Position numbers and translations under genes: made by a program. A stretch of DNA of 64,000 bases. Origin: Bacteriovorax stolpii. Lineage in GTDB: Bacteria; Bdellovibrionota; Bacteriovoracia; Bacteriovoracales; Bacteriovoracaceae. The notes beneath the pieces are model-generated. The model had not been told where the DNA came from, ran no database searches, and saw only the letters and a program-made list of their open reading frames with translations. The stretch is taken from NCBI RefSeq assembly GCF_002872415.1, contig NZ_CP025704.1:1612001-1676000 (forward strand), in the 5' to 3' direction. Shown one piece after another: positions 60,150 through 64,000 of this stretch; positions within the stretch are counted from its first letter, which is position 1; each line of letters begins with the position of its first letter.

Positions 60150-61370
60150 TTAAGATTTTCCGAAAATCTTCGCTCTCATTTCTTCATACTCTTGTGGAGT
60201 AGGCTCTTCTTTGTATTTCTTTCTGAAGGATTCAAGCACGCGCTCAAACTGCTCCTGCTTTAATGTATCCTCAGATTTAATCGTCGTATCGTTAGCTTCC
60301 ATGATGGAGTCTGAAAGTTCTTTAAACTCATCTAGGAATCTTTTCTTTTCTTCTTCCTGGTTTTCATCCAGTTTCCCACTCATTTGGTCATTGAACTTAT
60401 CGTAGTAGAAGTAGAAGCCGACAGCAAAGGCCATTGGCTTATAAACTTTTCTAAAACGTTCATAGTGGTCGATCATGTTCTGCTTTTTTAAGTGAGCAAT
60501 GAGTTCTTGCTCGTGAGCATCCAATCCATCAATAATGATTTTCTCTAAAAGTTCATCAGGGATCTTTACGCGTTCAAACCATGGAAGATCATAAGGAATC
60601 ACCAGGTACTTCCAGATTTTGTATTGGAAGAAGCGCTTGACAATATATTTACCGCGCTCAAGTGATGTGTATGACTGTTTTTCAGGAATGCGCTCAACCA
60701 TTCCTTTTAATCCCATAAGAAGGATGTCTTCCTGAACCATACGCATAAGGCGCTCGTTCATACGTTTCGTTTTATTTTTTGTAAAATAATCTAAAAGTGT
60801 TGCCGGGGGACCTTTGAGAATCAACATCAACTCTGATGAGAAATCTTCCAGGTCGTCGCGAGTCAGTTTTGAAGATAGATCAAAACTTCTCATGCGTGTT
60901 TGCAGCTTGCGGAGTTTTAGTGCATTGAGCTTTTGAACATCAGCAGAAAGATTTTTTTCTGCATTCATTGCTGTCGGGATCAAGCGGCCATTGATCACTT
61001 CAATTAAGGCCATCTTTTGTTCGATGCTTACCGGGTTAACGTTTGAAAGATCGCTCTTGGCATCTTTGTAAATCGCCATCCAGCGGAAGTATTCGATGTC
61101 GTTGAATGATTCGAATTCTTTGGTGCTGATGATCTTATTCCAGATAGACGTTCTGAATTTATAAACTTTTTCCAAGGCTTCATCGGCCGAAGCTTTCTTT
61201 TTGATTTTTTCTGCTTCAACACTTGGACTGATAATAGCGCGAACCATACTGTCGCAGTCGCTGGCAATATCGCGCTTAACTTTTGATGGAGTATAGCTTT
61301 GCTGACTTGACCACAGGCCAACCATGCTTGCGACAACCAGGATAAATAGGTAGGGAGAGTAAGTTTTTAT
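60150..61370 (-). CDS. Exported or membrane-anchored helical protein with probable AUA start
   Basis: 406 residues if started at the ATA at 61370, which has GGAGG 6 bases upstream; the first ATG, at 61325, has no ribosome-binding site and would cut off the hydrophobic start. From ATA the N-terminus reads M-KTYSPYLFILVVASMVGLW, a normal signal peptide or anchor. The in-frame stop TGA just upstream of the GGAGG rules out a longer start. The rest is helical and charged (two Cys-poor helical blocks, with FFQYKIWKYLVIPYDLPWFE in the middle). No family is recognised. It may be a periplasmic helical protein. Confidence 0.75.
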   Translation of the reverse strand: MKTYSPYLFILVVASMVGLWSSQQSYTPSKVKRDIASDCDSMVRAIISPSVEAEKIKKKASADEALEKVYKFRTSIWNKIISTKEFESFNDIEYFRWMAIYKDAKSDLSNVNPVSIEQKMALIEVINGRLIPTAMNAEKNLSADVQKLNALKLRKLQTRMRSFDLSSKLTRDDLEDFSSELMLILKGPPATLLDYFTKNKTKRMNERLMRMVQEDILLMGLKGMVERIPEKQSYTSLERGKYIVKRFFQYKIWKYLVIPYDLPWFERVKIPDELLEKIIIDGLDAHEQELIAHLKKQNMIDHYERFRKVYKPMAFAVGFYFYYDKFNDQMSGKLDENQEEEKKRFLDEFKELSDSIMEANDTTIKSEDTLKQEQFERVLESFRKKYKEEPTPQEYEEMRAKIFGKS

Positions 61371-61424
61371 GAGCGTCCTCCGAGATCACAAACTTATCGG
61401 ATTAAGATGCTCGGTTATTGAGGA

Positions 61425-61886
61425 CTATTTACAAAATTGTGATGACTTAATTTTATACGAAGGAACACAGTAATCAGTCCAAACCCCTTGATCGTACGTT
61501 GAGTAAGCGTAGAACCAGGTTAAAACATCATTTTGTTTACTAAAGTGAACTTCACTGGCCAGAACGTCTGGAATCACGCCATTGATGGAAAAACACCACC
61601 CATAAGCGCGCATTTTAGAGTCTGAAATAACTTCCATAGCATCTAACCCAACAGGGGAATTGATGATAGAATTCATTCCGTGCTCAGTCCCTGCGTAGGG
61701 GATTTTGTTAAAGTCAAAGATGTCCATTGAGATTTTTCCAACACTGTCATCGAGATCTGTCTTAAAAGAACCAGAATGAACTGGTCTCTCAGAACATGCT
61801 CCAATCACATTAAAATACACAGCGTGCGCGTTGAAGGAGAACGTAGACACAAGGGCGATAACTAGAAGAGAATACAGTGATTTCAT
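61425..61886 (-). CDS. Exported protein of unknown function
   Basis: 153 residues with a signal peptide (MKSLYSLLVIALVSTFSFNAHA). The mature domain has four Cys (GACSERP, GWCFSIN, DYCVPSY, QFCK) for likely disulfides, a central GTEHGMNSIINSPVGLDAMEV and aromatic ends. DUF4430-like proteins have a similar feel, but I cannot confirm a family. The start has GGAAAGATAAAACTT upstream. It is divergent from the barrel gene at 61969 and 38 bases from the 60150 gene's upstream region. Confidence 0.72.
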   Translation of the reverse strand: MKSLYSLLVIALVSTFSFNAHAVYFNVIGACSERPVHSGSFKTDLDDSVGKISMDIFDFNKIPYAGTEHGMNSIINSPVGLDAMEVISDSKMRAYGWCFSINGVIPDVLASEVHFSKQNDVLTWFYAYSTYDQGVWTDYCVPSYKIKSSQFCK

Positions 61887-61968
61887 AAGTTTTATCTTTC
61901 CTTTTTAGAAGCTCAATGGATAATTGAAAGTAAGTAGTACTGATTCACATGAAAATCAAGGAGGAACT

Positions 61969-62544
61969 ATGGGAATTTGTAAAAATGTAAAAAAACTGGC
62001 CCTAGTATTGGGTGTTGTTTTTTTAAGCGCGCAGACGGCTTCTGCATCCCTTTTAATCGAGCCGCATATTGGATACAACCTTTCAGGTTCTGGCGATGCT
62101 GGAGGCGTAGAATACGATTATAACGGGCCTCAATTAGGGGCGAGAATTGGGTGGCAGAATCTTGGTTTAATGCTGGGTCTTGATTACACCCGTTCAAGCT
62201 ATGAACAAGAAGCAAAAAACAGTGCAGGGACCGTTAAAACCGATATGACCAGAAATGAGATTGGGGTTTTTGCTGGTTATAATTTTCCAATTCTGCTTCG
62301 TGCATGGGGCGCGTATTATTTCTCAAATACTACGAAGTCTGATAATTCAATCAATACCAAACATAAAGGAAATACAAAAGAGTTAGGAGTCGGTTTTACT
62401 GGACTTCCATTTCTTTCACTTAACTTGATGTATAGAATGGTTAATTTTGATGAATATGAATCGAGTGCAGGAAGTGGGTCTTTGAATCCAGAGCGCGATT
62501 TCAAAGAAATCGTTCTTGGTGTGAGTTTACCACTTACTTTGTAA
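61969..62544 (+). CDS. Putative outer-membrane beta-barrel protein
   Basis: 191 residues from the ATG at 61969 (AAGGAGGAACT upstream; a frame from 61924 lacks a site). The signal peptide ends at TASA. The mature part is a series of amphipathic strands with turns (LLIEPHIGYNLSG, GPQLGARIGWQNLGLMLGL, NEIGVFAGYNFP, ELGVGFTGLPFLSLNLMYR), ending ...LGVSLPLTL. The order fits an eight-strand porin-like or OmpA-like barrel. No function is known. Its 3' end overlaps that of the convergent 62534 gene by 11 bases. Confidence 0.82.
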   Translation: MGICKNVKKLALVLGVVFLSAQTASASLLIEPHIGYNLSGSGDAGGVEYDYNGPQLGARIGWQNLGLMLGLDYTRSSYEQEAKNSAGTVKTDMTRNEIGVFAGYNFPILLRAWGAYYFSNTTKSDNSINTKHKGNTKELGVGFTGLPFLSLNLMYRMVNFDEYESSAGSGSLNPERDFKEIVLGVSLPLTL

Positions 62545-63184
62545 TAATTCCGCTTTCATTGACGGAAGGGAAGGCCATCCTTCCTTTTCGTCTTCCAAGT
62601 TGTTCATGAATAGACCTGTCCCAGGTTTCAACAATGCTTCCAGTCTCTGAATCAACAAGCGCTTTAAAGCTGTTTTTATCGCCGTTCTTTTTTAAGTAGG
62701 TCACGATGACTTGCTCTAGGAAACGTCCTTTGCCATCTACGATTTTGATAACCGGAACTTCTTCTTTGACCATGAGTTTGGTGTCTTCAGGCTGAAAGCG
62801 CATCAGGTCTTCACCCATGATCTCTTTCCAGTCAGGATTGACGGCATTGACCATTTTTAGCTCTGTGGCCTCGTCTTCATACTTCTGGTCTATATCACCC
62901 ATAAGAATGCGGTTTTGCCTGACCATGAAGCCTTTAAAAGGGTTAACAGAGGCGACAGTGCGGTTTGCTTTTTCTTTTTTATTCTCGTCAGGATTGATGA
63001 TTTTTGCCGCCTGAAATTCATCGGAAGTCGTGTTGTGAGAAGCAACCTCAGAATCAGATTTTTTGACAAATGTTTTCCACTCACGGCCCTTGTGCGCGAG
63101 AGTCTGAGACTCCCTTCTTTTGATATAAAAAGTTATACCAAAAGCCAGGGATACAGAAAGGACAAACAGGAACGTTTTTTTCAT
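62534..63184 (-). CDS. Membrane-anchored or exported protein of unknown function
   Basis: 216 residues. MKKTFLFVLSVSLAFGITFYI is followed by KRRESQ, a single hydrophobic helix next to basic residues, so it may be an inner-membrane anchor with the bulk outside. The second half (VPVIKIVDGKGRFLEQVIVTY, then SFKALVDSETGSIVETWDRS) resembles PepSY-like strands, where a conserved hydrophobic pattern and a DSETG turn occur, but the match is weak. It lies 2 bases after the next minus-strand gene and is probably co-transcribed with it. Confidence 0.7.
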   Translation of the reverse strand: MKKTFLFVLSVSLAFGITFYIKRRESQTLAHKGREWKTFVKKSDSEVASHNTTSDEFQAAKIINPDENKKEKANRTVASVNPFKGFMVRQNRILMGDIDQKYEDEATELKMVNAVNPDWKEIMGEDLMRFQPEDTKLMVKEEVPVIKIVDGKGRFLEQVIVTYLKKNGDKNSFKALVDSETGSIVETWDRSIHEQLGRRKGRMAFPSVNESGIITK

Positions 63185-63186
63185 AA

Positions 63187-64000
63187 TTAATCTGTAATCG
63201 GAATCTGCAGGTGGATAATCTTAAATGGTCTTGGACCATTGTATTCAAAATCAAAATAATCATTGTTGTTTCTTGTACTGTCGTGGAAGCAGTCTTCACA
63301 GTTTGTAAAGCGCACTCTCAAGCGGCAATCAATCACTGTTCCCGGAGGAATGTGTTTTGAAACTTCAAATAAAAGCACGTTACCCCAATCCAGTCCGTAC
63401 GCCTTTCCTGTTTTTGGGTTGGCCATCGTCTGGCCCCATGTTGACTTCGGATTGATCTTTGAGAAGTGAGCTTTGTCTGCCCCTTTGATGGCGCGGATAA
63501 AACAGTCTTTGTCATTAGATTTATCCAGACACGAGTTGGTATCAATCGACATTTTTTCTTTGAACTCGTGCTGAGAGATCCATTTTGTTGCCGATGACTC
63601 GTTTGATTGCACGAAACACACAGGAGCAAATTCTGTAGTTGAGGCGCCGATAGTCTGGCAGTTTGCATCTGTTGAGGCACCTTCAGAAGACAGAGGCCAT
63701 CCATCATTTGAAAGATTTGAATCAAACAGACATGGCTTTTTTGTGACTGTATCAGCATGGTCCCAATCGTTGGCCAGGACTTCAATTCCACCCATCACTG
63801 AGTTTGAATTGTTGTATAGGTTAAGTGCGATAGCAACGACTTCACCCGGGCTTACTTTGCTATTTCCGTTGTTGAAACCAAAATCACTTGGTGTCTGGGC
63901 TGACATTGTTCCAATGAGACCAGAAGACTGAAGCTGGGTGATTCCGGCCGCAATTTGCGTGCGGCTATCGATAACGTATGCAGAGCTAGCTCCGGTTGTT
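63187..64000 (-). CDS. C-terminal part of a large exported protein, partial
   Basis: 271 codons are visible and the frame stays open to the right edge, so the start lies outside. Six or more Cys (KKPCLFDS, DANCQTIG, APVCFVQS, TNSCLDKS, KDCFIRA, DCRLRVRFTNCEDCF) and the segment SPGEVVAIALNLYNNSNSV resemble a beta-sandwich with disulfides, as in CARDB-like domains of surface proteins. The sequence just inside the edge (SRTQIAAGITQLQSSGL) reads as a linker or helix of the preceding domain. No family is recognised. It precedes the 62534 gene by 2 bases. Confidence 0.7.
   Translation of the reverse strand, partial: TTGASSAYVIDSRTQIAAGITQLQSSGLIGTMSAQTPSDFGFNNGNSKVSPGEVVAIALNLYNNSNSVMGGIEVLANDWDHADTVTKKPCLFDSNLSNDGWPLSSEGASTDANCQTIGASTTEFAPVCFVQSNESSATKWISQHEFKEKMSIDTNSCLDKSNDKDCFIRAIKGADKAHFSKINPKSTWGQTMANPKTGKAYGLDWGNVLLFEVSKHIPPGTVIDCRLRVRFTNCEDCFHDSTRNNNDYFDFEYNGPRPFKIIHLQIPITD

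Overview
The window looks like a chromosomal segment of a Gram-negative, flagellated, deltaproteobacterium-like predator of the Bdellovibrionota. Bacteriovorax, Peredibacter or a relative is my best guess; this is inferred from gene content and was not tested by any search. The supporting signs are a flagellin behind a textbook FliA (sigma-28) promoter, CheY/HD-GYP-type signalling, a very large share of exported proteins without recognisable families, and a strong amino-acid-catabolic gene set. DNA is moderately AT-rich, genes are tightly packed, and no stretch over 300 bases lacks a gene. I saw no rRNA, tRNA, CRISPR array, insertion sequence or phage genes.

Layout. 1-5.2 kb: chemotaxis/c-di-GMP-type signalling genes, a huge acidic repeat protein and flagellin. 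5.3-16.2 kb: a long minus-strand run carrying lower phenylacetate-pathway genes (EthD-like, paaF, paaG, a PaaA-like diiron subunit, a paaH split into two genes, paaJ), then an exported metalloprotease, an aldehyde dehydrogenase, a GST and an MBL lipoprotein. 16.3-20.1 kb: a DUF1304-like membrane protein and a fused indolepyruvate:ferredoxin oxidoreductase, which could supply phenylacetyl-CoA directly from phenylpyruvate. 20.4-27.6 kb: a large exported coiled-coil/Gly-Asp/Tyr-rich protein, a subtilase-like protein, a Nudix-MBL fusion and acetyl-CoA synthetase. 27.8-45.4 kb: an island of exported unknowns with internal paralogues, interrupted by a compact signalling/modification cassette at 36.0-41.9 kb. 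45.5-51.4 kb: a beta-barrel protein and a leucine-degradation (liu/mcc) operon. 51.5-64 kb: small exported proteins, enoyl-CoA hydratase, exported carbonic anhydrase, UvrD-type helicase, two-subunit class I fumarase, acetoacetyl-CoA synthetase, and further exported unknowns running off the right edge.

How they fit. The metabolic genes make a coherent diet of prey-derived amino acids. Aromatic amino acids enter through IOR and the Paa route. Leucine passes through methylcrotonyl-CoA carboxylase, methylglutaconyl-CoA hydratase and HMG-CoA lyase to acetyl-CoA and acetoacetate. Acetoacetyl-CoA synthetase plus thiolase then yield acetyl-CoA, and fumarase belongs to the TCA cycle.

The best candidate for an undescribed system is 36.0-41.9 kb. 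It holds a sigma-54-dependent response regulator, an overlapping 64-residue protein resembling only the phosphotransfer helix of a histidine kinase, a 75-residue exported Cys-free peptide, an orphan peptide-binding protein, a stand-alone YcaO enzyme and a hybrid histidine kinase, the last four abutting or overlapping. Just upstream, an operon of six exported unknowns starts from a sigma-54-like promoter, making the regulator a plausible controller. Other oddities are a fumarase with a histone-H1-like tail, a gene whose start seems to be an AUA codon, and a terminator hairpin inside a signal-peptide coding region.
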